Shown here: piece by piece, positions 44,358 through 55,074 of the stretch
How the letters are laid out: each line of letters starts with the position of its first letter
Position numbering within the stretch: the first letter of the stretch is position 1
Source: Candidatus Endolissoclinum faulkneri L5
Lineage (GTDB): Bacteria > Pseudomonadota > Alphaproteobacteria > Thalassobaculales > Thalassobaculaceae
DNA: 64,000 nucleotides
Direction: 5' to 3'
NCBI RefSeq assembly: GCF_000510265.1
Contig: NZ_CP006745.1
Span: forward strand, 1,199,654-1,263,653
Position numbers and translations under genes: made by a program
The notes under the pieces: generated by a model
The model's database searches: none
The model's input: only the letters and a program-made list of their open reading frames with translations
Told to the model about the DNA's origin: nothing

Positions 44358-45815
44358 TCAACCAACACTGCCTTCCAAGCTAATAGCAACCAGCTTTTGT
44401 GCTTCGATAGCAAACTCCATTGGTAACTCTTTCATTACTTCCTTGCAAAATCCATTAACAATCAAGCCAACAGCGTTCTCCGCTGAAAGACCACGAGAAG
44501 TACAGTAAAAAAGCTGATCCTCGCTAATTTTCGAAGCTGTTGCCTCATGCTCAATCCTAGAAGATGGATTTTTGCTCTCGATATACGGGACGGTATGGGC
44601 ACCACACTTATCACCAATCAACAAACTATCACACTGAGTAAAATTACGCGCCCTATCGGCCCGTCTTCCAGCTCGCACTAGACCTCGATAAGTATTGTTA
44701 GAATTCCCAGCACTAATACCCTTAGAAACAATTGTCGACTTAGTATCTTTACCAAGATGGATCATCTTAGTACCAGTATCAGCTTGCTGGAGGTTATTAG
44801 TGATAGCAACAGAATAAAACTCTCCCACACTACCATCACCTTGCAATATGCAACTTGGATATTTCCAAGTAATTGCAGAACCAGTCTCGACTTGAGTCCA
44901 AGAAATCTTTGCATATTTACCTCGACATATACCACGCTTAGTTACAAAATTGTATATGCCGCCATTTCCATTTTCATCGCCTGGATACCAATTTTGGACG
45001 GTTGAATACTTAATCTCCGCATTATCCAAAGCTATTAGCTCAACTACTGCTGCATGAAGTTGGTTTTCATCCCGCTGCGGCGCAGTACAACCTTCCAAAT
45101 ACGAAACATAACTACCTTCATCAGCGATGATCAGAGTGCGTTCAAACTGCCCAGTATTCTGAGCATTAATACGAAAATAAGTTGATAACTCGATTGGGCA
45201 ACGCACTCCTTTAGGAATATACACAAAGCTCCCGTCAGTAAAAACTGCACTGTTTAAACAGGCAAAAAAATTATCCATAGAGGGGACAACCGAGCCAAGA
45301 TATCTCCTTGTCAATTCCGAATGATTTCTCACAGCCTCAGAGATTGAGCAAAACACAATCCCACACTTTTCCAACTCTTTCTTATAAGTTGTAGCCACAG
45401 AAACACTATCAAAAACCGCATCCACAGCAACTACGCCAGCCAAAAGCTCTTGTTCCTTTAATGGAATACCAAGTTTTTCGTAAGTTACCAACAATTCTGG
45501 AGAAACTTCTTTTAGAGAATTCAGCTTAGGCTTATCTAATGGTGCTGCATAATAATACAAACCGTTATAATCAATCGGTGGATGAGTAATTTTAGCCCAA
45601 TTCGGTTCTTTCATTAAACGCCAATAATTCAGGGCCTGTAAACGTTTCTCTAGCAGCCAATCTGGTTCTTCCTTCTTATTGGAAATAAAGCGAACAGTGC
45701 TTTCGTCAAGCCCTTTAGGCGCCATATCCATACAAATTTCTGTTACGAAACCATGTTTGTAAGCACGGCTAGTAAACTCTTCGACATGACGAAGGGTATC
45801 AGCTGTAGCAGACAT
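44358..45815 (-). CDS. sufB: Fe-S cluster scaffold protein SufB
   Basis: SufB is the main scaffold on which the SUF system builds clusters. The 485-residue protein has the N-terminal region with [11 protein letters not shown] near 47-57, [11 protein letters not shown] near 205, the cluster-related C-T-A-P segment near 243, and the C-terminal [12 protein letters not shown]. It heads the operon sufB-C-D-S-T. The regulator iscR and the desulfurase often found upstream in alphaproteobacteria are missing here, so transcription may be unregulated by cluster status. Confidence 0.96.
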   Translation of the reverse strand: MSATADTLRHVEEFTSRAYKHGFVTEICMDMAPKGLDESTVRFISNKKEEPDWLLEKRLQALNYWRLMKEPNWAKITHPPIDYNGLYYYAAPLDKPKLNSLKEVSPELLVTYEKLGIPLKEQELLAGVVAVDAVFDSVSVATTYKKELEKCGIVFCSISEAVRNHSELTRRYLGSVVPSMDNFFACLNSAVFTDGSFVYIPKGVRCPIELSTYFRINAQNTGQFERTLIIADEGSYVSYLEGCTAPQRDENQLHAAVVELIALDNAEIKYSTVQNWYPGDENGNGGIYNFVTKRGICRGKYAKISWTQVETGSAITWKYPSCILQGDGSVGEFYSVAITNNLQQADTGTKMIHLGKDTKSTIVSKGISAGNSNNTYRGLVRAGRRADRARNFTQCDSLLIGDKCGAHTVPYIESKNPSSRIEHEATASKISEDQLFYCTSRGLSAENAVGLIVNGFCKEVMKELPMEFAIEAQKLVAISLEGSVG

Positions 45816-46997
45816 AATCTATATATCTCCCAAGTAGTTAAATCATCAAGTATGAAGACTGCTTATTTTAAGATCTATCTAATAAAATAAAGATTTAAGT
45901 TAAAGTGATTTAATCCTAATCTAGTATGAATGAAGCACACTAATTCTTGCTTTAGATATTCAATAGTCTAGGATAAAATAAAATCAGCTAGAACAAAACG
46001 AAAGTTCGTGTATGTGTATTTAAGTATCAATTTCTGATTGGCATACTTAATCGCATCATAACAGCAGCACGATGATTCTTGGCGATACATCCAAATACAA
46101 TGTAGATTATCAAAATAATGTAATATTGTACGAAATATATTAACATTAATTTGCAGTAATTTGTAAGCATATCAATCAAGAGGTTGATTTTTTAACTTAA
46201 TGTAAAATTACAATCCATTATTTCCTAATTTATCTACCAAAAAAGTTTAGCATAAGCAAAATCAATACAATTAGTTACACAACAGTACTATATCTTATTT
46301 CTGAGTATTATTAACGTTTTATAGACCAGCCTGTCTATCTCTAAAGCTGATATTTTATCAATTTTAGATAATTTTATAGAGGATAATTTGCAGGAATCAA
46401 TCTAAAACTTAAGACCTTTATACAGGATTATGATTTTTTTTAATCAATGCTTGCTTTCCACTTAAATTATATTCTGTTTAATTGTTAATTAGCTTAAATT
46501 CATTAATTTTTAATGGAATTAAATGTAGCTATTTTATTTAGCTGAGATCGTATTTGATAATAAGATTGTATAATGGACTGTTTGTTTCTGCTTTTATGTT
46601 AAATTCAATGAATTATAGCTTATTTTCTCACCTAAAGAAACAAATATACAATCTTACAGAAAAACAGTTATGAGTTACTAATAGATGAGCTAGTTTGATT
46701 CAATGACTGCATTGCAAATGTTTAGCATACAAGTATAGATTAAAATTTTGCTGCTTATTCATTAATGGTAATGATATTAGATGTGTGCAAAACTAAAAGA
46801 ATTAATTTTTAGCAATTACAATAAATTAAATGAATTATTGAAGATCTCCCGCTGAATTTCAGAATTATATCGAGAGCAAAATTACTTAAACAGCCGTATT
46901 CTGTAGAATAAGCCAATCAATAAATTAAATAGAAAATTCTATGATTATGTATATAAAAATTTTAAGGCTTTATTAAATTTAATGACGGAGAAATGCT
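45816..46997. other. Spacer between divergent sufB and nadK
   Basis: This 1.18 kb spacer must contain the promoters of the suf operon and nadK. It shows an 8-base-arm inverted repeat at 46020-46050. A - strand patch near 46025-46100 (K-N-H-R-A-A-V-M-M-R-L) reads open but short. No iscR is recognisable. Confidence 0.45.
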
Positions 46998-47777
46998 GTG
47001 GTAAATGAAATGCATAATATGGCGCTTGCCTTCGTAGCTGGCAATAACGAAGAAGCGCGCTTTGCACAAAAGTTGTTAAGTCAAAAGTATGGCAATGTAG
47101 TACCAAGCAGAGCTGATTTAATTGTTGCATTGGGTGGTGACGGCTATATGCTAGAAACTATCCGTGCTACAATCAGCACATGTAAACCAATTTACGGTAT
47201 GAATTGCGGTACCGTTGGTTTTTTGATGAACAAATTTCAGGATAACAACTTAATAGAGAGATTACATAGGGCAAAGCCAGTTATACTACATCCACTGCGG
47301 ATGCATGCTACTTGCCGCAATGGCACAAGAGTAGAAATGCTAGCGATTAATGAAGTATCCATATTTCGAGCCTCAGCTCAAGCAGCCAGCATTCGTATAT
47401 TAATTGACGGTCAGGAAAGGCTCGCGGAATTAATCTGCGATGGTGTTCTAGTAGCTACCCCTGCCGGCTCAACCGCTTACAATCTATCAGCCCATGGACC
47501 AATTATCCCGCTCGGAGCAAATGTGCTCGCCCTAACACCAATCAGCGCATTTCGCCCTCGTCACTTGCGAAGCGCTCTGCTATCACGTGAAGCCACCATT
47601 CGCTTCGAAACTACCTCATCGAAAAAGCGACCTATCAATGCTGTAGCTGACGTTATAGAAGTGGATGACGTGATTGAAGTCGAAATTCGTGAAGATAGCA
47701 ACGTAAAACTTACCGTGCTTTACGATCCGGAACATAACCTGGAAGAACGTGTTTTAATGGAACAATTTAATTCATAA
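46998..47777 (+). CDS. nadK: NAD kinase
   Basis: NadK phosphorylates NAD to NADP. The 259-residue protein has the G-G-D-G motif at residues 46-49 (A-L-G-G-D-G-Y-M-L) and the N-E-V-S and T-P-A-G-S-T-A-Y-N motifs (about 116 and 152). I use the GTG at 46998 because a GGAG lies 7 bases upstream; an ATG at 47019 (M-A-L-A-F-V-A-G) is a possible alternative. The protein is a short form lacking an extended N terminus, as usual in alphaproteobacteria. Confidence 0.94.
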   Translation: MVNEMHNMALAFVAGNNEEARFAQKLLSQKYGNVVPSRADLIVALGGDGYMLETIRATISTCKPIYGMNCGTVGFLMNKFQDNNLIERLHRAKPVILHPLRMHATCRNGTRVEMLAINEVSIFRASAQAASIRILIDGQERLAELICDGVLVATPAGSTAYNLSAHGPIIPLGANVLALTPISAFRPRHLRSALLSREATIRFETTSSKKRPINAVADVIEVDDVIEVEIREDSNVKLTVLYDPEHNLEERVLMEQFNS

Positions 47778-48941
47778 ATTTGTGCAACTAGCGTTTATGT
47801 TATTATCTATTACCAAATACTTAATTGTTTTCTATAGCCATTAACTTGAACAGGTTAGATATCTCAACAAAGAGATTACCAATTACATCTCTATTGGGAG
47901 GCTCTAAAGTTAGATCAATACCTTATCACCTGTAATATTACTTATAGGATTTCTATGCATCTATGGCTAGGCTACAATTAATGGAGTGAATGTTATAGTG
48001 GTTTATAAAATACATTCACAATTCATTCCTAAAATGTTTCTAGTATAGAAACACCATGAATTCAATAAGAGATAAATTTTACTTAAAGAACATAATCAAG
48101 ATGCTACAACTTTACTTAAAGAACATAATCAAGATGCTACAACTGCATAATTTGATCAAAATCAGAATTTTAGCAAAGATTAAAATAGATACTTTTAAGT
48201 AGACTTAAAAAAACTTTTTCAGTATGACTAAAGAAATTGCAAAACTCCAATGATTCAAAATTAAATCGCAATATTAAGTATCTTAACATAAATCAAACTA
48301 ATCATTTTTAATCATTGAAACCCAAAGCTATATTCATCAAGCAACCTTAGTTCAATAGGTATTTAAACAAAACAAGCACTTAATTTAGCGAAAAGATTAA
48401 AAATGCTTGCCTAGGGTATAAAATACGTTATAGAAATAACATAACTAATCTTAAAAAGAAGCCGTTTTTCTCTCTTCACATCAATATTAACTCAATAACT
48501 ATAGCAATTTGCTTTAGTGGAGTGTAAAAAATCATAAAGTCATTATGGAAAATATAGTTTTGATTTGCAATACATAAATCAACTATCGTCAGATAGAAGT
48601 ATTGTTAGATCATTGTACAATGATATCGTTAATAGCTAATAATAATGCAATATCAAATTGATATAGTATAGTCTATTTTTTTACTGTAAAATCATTGATA
48701 AAACCAAAATTTTAAACTATCTAGTAAAGTAATAATTATGATAAAATGCAACATTTACTTATGATCTTTTTAAATAAGAGCTGGTTAATATTTACATTAT
48801 GGTCTAAAATGGAAAGCGTTAGTTTACAAAAAAAACAACCCTGACTAAATCAATGAACTTTTAATTGCTGCATATAACAACGCGAATAATAAGCACAAAG
48901 CTTACAAAAACTAAAATAAAAGGTTAACTCTCCAAATTACT
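47778..48941. other. Spacer between convergent nadK and sufE
   Basis: This 1.16 kb spacer has no supported gene. It contains an exact 33-bp tandem duplication at 48078-48143. Confidence 0.5.
48078..48143. repeat. Exact 33-bp tandem duplication
   Basis: The 33-base unit at 48078-48110 is repeated without change at 48111-48143. Since 33 is a multiple of three, one + strand frame reads L-L-K-E-H-N-Q-D-A-T-T twice before a TAA at about 48147; the frame has no start codon. It may be a chance product of replication slippage or part of a gene relic. Confidence 0.9.
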
Positions 48942-49397
48942 TTAATCTAGCTCAGATTGCGCTCGACCTTTAATAGCCTTAAGCATAGCACTAAGGCCAT
49001 TGTTACGAATAGCAGATAGATGTGAGTCAAGACCAATAGCATGAATAAAATCAGGTTCAGTGTCTATAATATCTTGCGGGGTTCGATTGGAATAAACCCG
49101 TAAAAGCAAAGCAATAATTCCAGAAACTATAACCGCATCACTCATAGCTTGGAATAACAGTCGATCTCCAACTCTTTCACCAACTAACCAAACTTGACTT
49201 TGACAGCCACTAAGCTTAAATTCATCGCGTTTATAAACTTCTTCTAACGGAGGATGTTTACGACCAAGATCAATCAAGTATTCATAACGCTCTGTCCAGT
49301 TATCAAAAAAAGCAAACTCCTCGATAAGCTTAGTTTTTTCTTCTTCTATAGGGGTTCTTAAGGTATTTTCAAAAAATTCTTGGTTCATGCTATTCAC
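48942..49397 (-). CDS. sufE: Cysteine desulfuration protein SufE
   Basis: SufE accepts persulfide sulfur from SufS and passes it to SufB. The 151-residue protein has the active cysteine in K-L-S-G-C-Q-S-Q-V-W (Cys65) and the P-Q-D-I near 113. It starts at M-N-S-M-N; a second ATG three codons later is equally possible. It is separated from the suf operon by nadK and two spacers, as in many alphaproteobacteria where sufE stands alone. Confidence 0.94.
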   Translation of the reverse strand: MNSMNQEFFENTLRTPIEEEKTKLIEEFAFFDNWTERYEYLIDLGRKHPPLEEVYKRDEFKLSGCQSQVWLVGERVGDRLLFQAMSDAVIVSGIIALLLRVYSNRTPQDIIDTEPDFIHAIGLDSHLSAIRNNGLSAMLKAIKGRAQSELD

Positions 49398-50339
49398 ATC
49401 TATAATTTTTACGCGTTGTAAAAATTTTTATTACAAATGAACGAATCAACAGAATAGACTCCACCAGGCAGTGTAATTTAACTCATTGTAGCTCATAATT
49501 ACATAGATTATTCTCATCGCTCAAAAACATCACGATAACAATTATAAATTCTACCGTAGATTTAAGTCCACCACTCATCAGTTAATAACTGCCTAAATTA
49601 AAAATTCTTATTTACAATTAAAAGTTAAGCAATTAAATTTTTGCTAAAAACTAAGTATATCAGCAGAAATCCACAAAAATACAGTAAATTCAAGTCAAAC
49701 ATAGATTGTTTGATTTAAACTCACAAGAACCTTCTTTCAAACAAAATTAAAATATTAGAGCACTTCCTAATCTTCTTAATAGTCGGCATAAATAGTTACG
49801 CTCATTACTTGCTTAACTTTTTTTGTTGTTCTCTAATCAATAAAATTTTTTACAGTAACTTACTGGTCAAGTAAGTAAATTAAAAATAGTTACAGTAATA
49901 GTAGACTATTATGATATTAGCCATTTTTGTTACTGACATAATATTAACAAACAAGCAACACACAAAGTAAAATATACCGTTTTAACAATTGGCTATTTAA
50001 CACAACATGAGGATTATAAATGTTTAGCTAAGAGTACAAAAAGCTATAATTCATGCGATTACTATAACGTATTGAAAAATACGAGATGAAATTTTATATA
50101 AAAATCGTCCAATTAGTAAGAATAATTCAATAAAATTCGAGGCGATTGTGATTCTAATTGTCTTAGAGCGTAATTCTATCTTCTACTAATTTACTGCAAA
50201 AATTCCTATAAATATAATGAATTTAAGTTGCGCGATGAATTATAGATAAAACATATCTGCCAATTCATTATTTCAATTCATTATTTTATCGCTTCAAAAA
50301 AACATAAGTCTATTGATTGCGCTTCACTTAACAAGTGAA

Positions 50340-50385
50340 TCCTAAGAACATTAAGTAGACTGTTTACTACTTAATGTTCTTAGGA
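50340..50385. repeat. 19-bp inverted repeat with 8-base loop
   Basis: Perfect 19-base arms (50340-50358, 50367-50385) enclose eight bases. It is directly preceded by a smaller hairpin (TTCACTT/AAGTGAA, 50323-50339). It lies 575 bases downstream of tktA and 940 bases upstream of sufE. Confidence 0.85.
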
Positions 50386-50793
50386 AGATAAGATTAGTTG
50401 TCAAAAAAAATTATCTTATTCATAAATCTTAAACCCAATTTCCTTTTTAAATATTTCTAAAAATAAGAGTATTATAAACAATATATCAAATTCATAAATT
50501 CAAATGTAGTCCTCCTAAAGCAAAAGTAGAACAATAGTTATAACAGTTTAAAACTTATAAAAAGGTCATTGGCTAAATCTGTATTATAACAAACCGGCGC
50601 AATCTCTGCTGCGCAGAACAATTACATTTTAGTTAATTAAATTGTGTTAAATCAAACTAATCTAAAACAACGCTAACGCTATTGTTTTAAAGAAAAATCT
50701 ATATCAATTCACTTTAGCTAAAAAATACGTTTTAAATATAAAAATTGCAGTACTTTAGTAAAAAAGAACCCCAATTAATAAGCATATTGCCGA

Positions 50794-50836
50794 GCATCTG
50801 CTGGTAACAGATGCAAAGCTTGCATATAGAGCAAGC
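50794..50836 (-). terminator. Two stacked hairpins downstream of tktA
   Basis: GCATCTG/CAGATGC (50794-50800, 50808-50814) and GCTTGC/GCAAGC (about 50818-50823, 50831-50836) form two adjacent hairpins 125-165 bases after the tktA stop. They may end the tktA transcript; no T tract is present, so confidence is modest. Confidence 0.4.
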
Positions 50837-50959
50837 TATAACAAGACAATAACAAAAAATAAAATATTAAAACAATACCCAATATAGTTCGATACAACCC
50901 CATTGATTTCAATGAAAAGAAAATGCATTGAAAAGTACTTAATTTTTTTCAAAAACTTT

Positions 50960-52960
50960 CTAAATACGCTCCTTTACAGCATTGACGATATTGCTAACCG
51001 TGATTTTAAAATGCCTATATAATTCCTGACATGAACCTGAAGCTCCAAACCCAGACATTCCAATAAAAGCGTCATTGTCTCCGAGGAATCTATCCCAGCA
51101 TTGACGTACGCCAGCTTCCACTACCACACGTACGCTAGACCCAAATACATGATTAATATAAAATGGCTCTTGAGCCATAAACAAATCAAGCGATGGAACA
51201 GAAACTACCGCTGTATGTATACCTTCAAGATCAAGCTGAGCTTTAGCAGCAATTGCAATCTCTATCTCGCTACCGCTTGCTATTATGCTAGCCCTTCGCT
51301 CTCCTTTCGCGTTTGCCAATACATAACCACCTTTGGACGAGAGGTTAAATTCTGAATGTCTAACACGAACAGTTGGTACATTCTGCCTGGTCAAAGCTAA
51401 GATACTTGGTCCTGATCGCCTTTGCAAAGCAAGTTGCCAAGCCTCAGCGGTTTCTACAGCGTCGGCAGGCCGAAACACAACTAAATTTGGGATCGCACGT
51501 AAAGAAGACAAATGTTCAACTGGCTGATGAGTTGGGCCATCCTCTCCAAGGCCAATGCTGTCGTGTGTCATGATAAAAATGCAACGAATACCCATTAGAG
51601 CGGCTAGACGAATTGAGGGGCGGCAATAATCGGTAAAAACAAGAAAAGTACCACCGTATGGAATAACCCCCTTATGCAGCGCCATGCCATTTATTGCGGC
51701 AACCATAGCATGTTCACGCACACCATAATGTATATACCGCCCTCCGTAATTATTACGGTTTAATAGCTCCTGGGAATCAACCTTAGTATTATTAGAACTA
51801 GAAAGATCAGCAGAACCACCAAGCAATTCGACCAGAATAGGAACGATAACTTCAAGAATCTTTTGAGAAGATACACGAGTAGCAATTCTAGGCTGATTAA
51901 TGCTCATACTTTTTTTGTGTGCATTAACAGCCTCCGTAAGGCTTGCCGGTAGAACACCAGAGATGGATCGATTAAAATTTTCCTTCTTACTAGAATTCAA
52001 TAGTCTTTCGGTCCAGCAATCAAATTCCTTCGCACCACGATTACCTAGAGATAAGCCAAGTTTGCTAATGTCTTCCGGAATTACGAAGGGAGGGTGTGAC
52101 CAATTGATAGCAGCACGGACAGCAGCAACTTCCTCTTTTCCTAAAGGAGCTCCATGCGAAATTGACTTGCCAGCTTTTGTTGGAGCACCACAACCAATAA
52201 TAGTACGACAGTCTATTAGAGAAGGACGTTGTTCAGAAGCGGCTTCTCTAATAGCGCAGGCGATATGTTTAGGATCATGCCCATCGCATTCCACTACATG
52301 CCAACCGTAAGATAAAAACCTTTCTTGTACATCATCAGATGAGGTCAAGTCAGTCGAGCCATCTATAGAGATTTTGTTGTCATCCCAGAGAACATTCATT
52401 CGACCTAGGCCAAGATGACCAGCTAGAGAAGCAGCTTCATGACTAAGGCCCTCCATTAAGCATCCGTCACTAGCAACAACCCAAACTCGATGATCAATTA
52501 AATCGTCACCGAAACGAACATTAAGATGTCGTTCTGCGATTGCCATCCCTACAGCATTTGCAAAACCTTGCCCCAATGGGCCGGTAGTAGTCTCAACGCC
52601 CTGCAATGCACCATATTCTGGATGACCCGCAGTTTTGTAACCAAGACGACGAAAATTCTTTAATTCTTCTAGAGAAAGATCTTTGTAACCGGTCAAGTAT
52701 AACAGTGAATATAATAGCATCGATCCATGGCCCGCGGACAAAATAAACCGATCACGATCGGCCCAATCGGGATGACGTGGATCAAAACGAAGAAACTGCG
52801 AAAATAAGACAACAGCCACGTCAGACATACCCATCGGCATGCCTGGATGACCTGATTGGGCTTTTTCCACAGCATCCATAGAAAGAACGCTAATTGCATT
52901 TGATAGACTGAGGTGCTCTTCTTCAGAAAGAGCAACACCAAAATTTGAAGAAGTAGTCAT
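50960..52960 (-). CDS. tktA: Transketolase
   Basis: Transketolase moves two-carbon units between sugar phosphates with thiamine diphosphate, linking pentose phosphates to glycolysis. The 666-residue protein has the N-terminal S-G-H-P-G-M-P-M-G (about 38-46), the ThDP motif region S-D-G-C-L-M-E-G-L (about 163; most relatives read G-D-G-C) with D-D-N-K-I-S-I-D-G, the catalytic E in V-R-E-H-A-M near 418, and T-H-D-S-I-G-L-G-E-D-G near 478. It acts with Rpe, also in this window. Length is typical and the frame intact. Confidence 0.95.
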   Translation of the reverse strand: MTTSSNFGVALSEEEHLSLSNAISVLSMDAVEKAQSGHPGMPMGMSDVAVVLFSQFLRFDPRHPDWADRDRFILSAGHGSMLLYSLLYLTGYKDLSLEELKNFRRLGYKTAGHPEYGALQGVETTTGPLGQGFANAVGMAIAERHLNVRFGDDLIDHRVWVVASDGCLMEGLSHEAASLAGHLGLGRMNVLWDDNKISIDGSTDLTSSDDVQERFLSYGWHVVECDGHDPKHIACAIREAASEQRPSLIDCRTIIGCGAPTKAGKSISHGAPLGKEEVAAVRAAINWSHPPFVIPEDISKLGLSLGNRGAKEFDCWTERLLNSSKKENFNRSISGVLPASLTEAVNAHKKSMSINQPRIATRVSSQKILEVIVPILVELLGGSADLSSSNNTKVDSQELLNRNNYGGRYIHYGVREHAMVAAINGMALHKGVIPYGGTFLVFTDYCRPSIRLAALMGIRCIFIMTHDSIGLGEDGPTHQPVEHLSSLRAIPNLVVFRPADAVETAEAWQLALQRRSGPSILALTRQNVPTVRVRHSEFNLSSKGGYVLANAKGERRASIIASGSEIEIAIAAKAQLDLEGIHTAVVSVPSLDLFMAQEPFYINHVFGSSVRVVVEAGVRQCWDRFLGDNDAFIGMSGFGASGSCQELYRHFKITVSNIVNAVKERI

Positions 52961-53736
52961 AAATTAATCAAATAACCTTAAATTAGAGCAAGGTAAACAA
53001 GAAAGCGCTGAAACGTGTCAAAATAAATCATTTCATACAAAACAGTATGGCTACACTATAGAATATAAATTACTTTCGGTAAAGTAAGTTTGAATGTATT
53101 TTCATAAAAGGCTACTAATACGGATTAGTATCATAATATTCACAATATTTTTAAGCTACAATGATATACTCATGCGGAGTATTATAGTCAATTTTATCTT
53201 ACAAGATAAGTAGAAAATAATTATGAATATTCTTTCTATAAAACTGTAATTAAAAATATAAAGAACTCTAAAATAAATTGCGTAATTTTTATATTACGCA
53301 AAAAATTTAGCTATTACTGTTACAACGATACCATAATCAACTTATAATGGTTGTAAATATAAAGTCTAAGCAAAACTCAGCCAATGCGCTTAGCGCAAAC
53401 ATAAATAATAAATGCAGCTAAAAATCATCCAGTCAGCCGACTTGCTTATAGCGAATTTTCTTATGATTAACTGTTCATCAATCGATCATAAACATATTAA
53501 TTTAAATTAATAAAATGTACTTGCCACGAATGATGCAAAAAATTAACTTTTGATTCAAAAATTTGCTAATTTAATGATAGTCTAGACTAATTTAAAATGA
53601 TAAAAGTTTATTATAGAGGAGAAGTTTTGCCCTTCAGACAATACATCAGTTAAAAGGTAAATGGATTATAAAGGAACTATTTTGGGCAAAGTGCTATTTT
53701 AACTTTTAACAATTTAGACGAATCTAGCAAAAATAT

Positions 53737-53811
53737 TTGACAATGATTAATTATCGCGTAAAGATGTTTTCTCAGCATAAGTCTATTTTCTTGTGGAACA
53801 CAATAGACTTA
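53737..53811 (+). ncRNA. Possible small RNA: TTGACA box and hairpin
   Basis: A perfect TTGACA at 53737-53742 is followed at about 16-17 bases by TAAAGA/AAAGAT, a weak -10. Just downstream a hairpin has perfect 10-base arms (53778-53787, 53802-53811) and a 14-base loop rich in G and C (TTCTTGTGGAACAC), and the T-rich TTTTCTTTTC follows at about 53827. No known RNA family is recognised. This is inference from signals only. Confidence 0.25.
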
Positions 53812-53844
53812 ATCGTTGAATGATATTTTCTTTTCTTTATTTAT

Positions 53845-53882
53845 ATCGTACAAAGAGATATTGATCGTACAAAGAGATATTG
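53845..53882. repeat. 19-bp tandem duplication
   Basis: The 19 bases at 53845-53863 are repeated exactly at 53864-53882, 135 bases upstream of the tRNA-Arg gene. Confidence 0.85.
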
Positions 53883-54016
53883 CATTATTTTAATGTTTGT
53901 GCTAGATATCCTTTTCAATTATCCATGGATTAAAAATTTTTGCATCCTTCCTCTTGATGTATTATATTATTTGGTAAACAATAATCCAGTTATTGGGATA
54001 AATTCATTAGGTGATA

Positions 54017-54093
54017 GCGCCCGTAGCTTAACTGGACAGAGCACATGACTACGGATCATGAGGTTGGGAGTTCGAATCTTCCCGGGCGCGCCA
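54017..54093 (+). tRNA. tRNA-Arg, anticodon ACG
   Basis: The 77-base gene folds as a cloverleaf. The acceptor GCGCCCG pairs with CGGGCGC (54083-54089), the anticodon stem CATGA/TCATG encloses the loop C-T-A-C-G-G-A with anticodon ACG, and the T arm reads GGGAG-TTCGAAT-CTTCC. The discriminator is G and the CCA end is encoded (54091-54093). The anticodon is expected to be modified to ICG and read CGU, CGC and CGA. Confidence 0.96.
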
Positions 54094-54192
54094 GCCATTT
54101 TCACTCTATTAAATTTTAAACTCAGATTAATTGATAGCTCCGGAGAATCAAAGATCTAAATGATTATTACTTTGGCTGCGAACTATTTATTA

Positions 54193-54222
54193 ATTATTAA
54201 GAGTATGATTATTAAGAGTATG
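54193..54222. repeat. 15-bp tandem duplication
   Basis: The 15 bases at 54193-54207 are repeated exactly at 54208-54222 in the spacer after tRNA-Arg. Confidence 0.8.
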
Positions 54223-54941
54223 ATTGCTTTTTTGATAAGCTGTTAGTTTTAACTTAGCTACAGTTAGCTAACACTTTAAAAATTGCCTACTGGCAAGAAA
54301 TTTTTATGATCAAGTAATAAGATATAAATTACGTTGTTAAAAAAAATTAGTCAATAAACTACATAATAATTTTGTTATTTAATGCACTTGCAGAGTGCAA
54401 GCTTGCATAAAAGATTATAATACTAGCATTGATAGTCAGAGTAATATGGATAGCTATTAATCTGATTATGTTAGCAGATAAAATAAATTTATAAAAAATT
54501 ACTATTTTAAAAACCAGTTTATAAAATATTTAACATTGTTAAATGGAATAACAGCAGTTAATTAATATAAATTAAATATATCATATATATATTAGGTCTA
54601 TTCGATAGAATGCATTTTTATTAATTATAATTTCAGTTATCATCCACAATTTAGAAAAAATTTTTTATTAATTTTAAGATCAAAAATATTACCTTGTATA
54701 ATCATTTTTAAATAAAATATTAAAAACAATTTCGTAAATATTAAATAATTATTAGATAGCAATCTATCCCCCGTTTAATCAAAAGCAAAAATCAAATAAA
54801 TACCATCTGAGTAATAAAAATGAAATGCTAAAATCTAACTAAATATTCCATATATTTATCAACAATAAATACTGATAATTGTCGATTGATTAATATGTCC
54901 GAATTAAATACAATTAGAATTGTATAATTTTCATACCAAGA

Positions 54942-54987
54942 AAAACAAGTCGGTGCTTAAAAGATTTTCATAGCGCCGACTTGTTTT
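54942..54987 (-). terminator. Rho-independent terminator of sodB
   Basis: On the - strand a 12-base perfect stem (54976-54987 with 54942-54953), extended by three pairs including one G-U, encloses a loop of about 16-18 bases; the right side runs into T-T-T-T-T-C. It contains the GC core CAAGTCGG/CCGACTTG. It lies 88 bases after the sodB stop and fits an intrinsic terminator for that gene. Confidence 0.8.
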
Positions 54988-55074
54988 GAATCCTTGATCA
55001 ATCTTTCACCGATCAAACACTTTTTTTGTGAGTCATATACAAAAGATGATTTCTAAATCAACGTTAAAAATATC

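Larger units (their letters stand above)
49398..50959. other. Spacer between tktA and sufE
   Basis: This 1.56 kb gene-free stretch holds hairpins at 50323-50339, 50340-50385 and 50794-50836. The GAPDH and phosphoglycerate kinase genes that often follow transketolase are not here. Confidence 0.5.
52961..54016. other. Spacer upstream of tktA, with RNA-like signals
   Basis: No gene is supported. The tktA promoter should be near the left end. A GAGGAGAAG at about 53617 stands 4-5 bases before a TTG frame of 8 codons, like an isolated gene start. A TTGACA (53737-53742) and a hairpin (53778-53811) suggest a possible small RNA. A 19-bp tandem repeat lies at 53845-53882. Confidence 0.45.
54094..55074. 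other. Spacer between tRNA-Arg and sodB
   Basis: Besides a 15-bp tandem repeat at 54193-54222 and the sodB terminator at 54942-54987, nothing is recognised in this 980-base stretch. Confidence 0.5.

Noticed and set aside
44339-44413. N-terminal extension of sufC
   Set aside because: It would overlap the sufB coding end and adds residues absent from SufC proteins.
51900-52310. 136-codon + strand ORF
   Set aside because: It is antisense to tktA, whose frame and motifs are clear.
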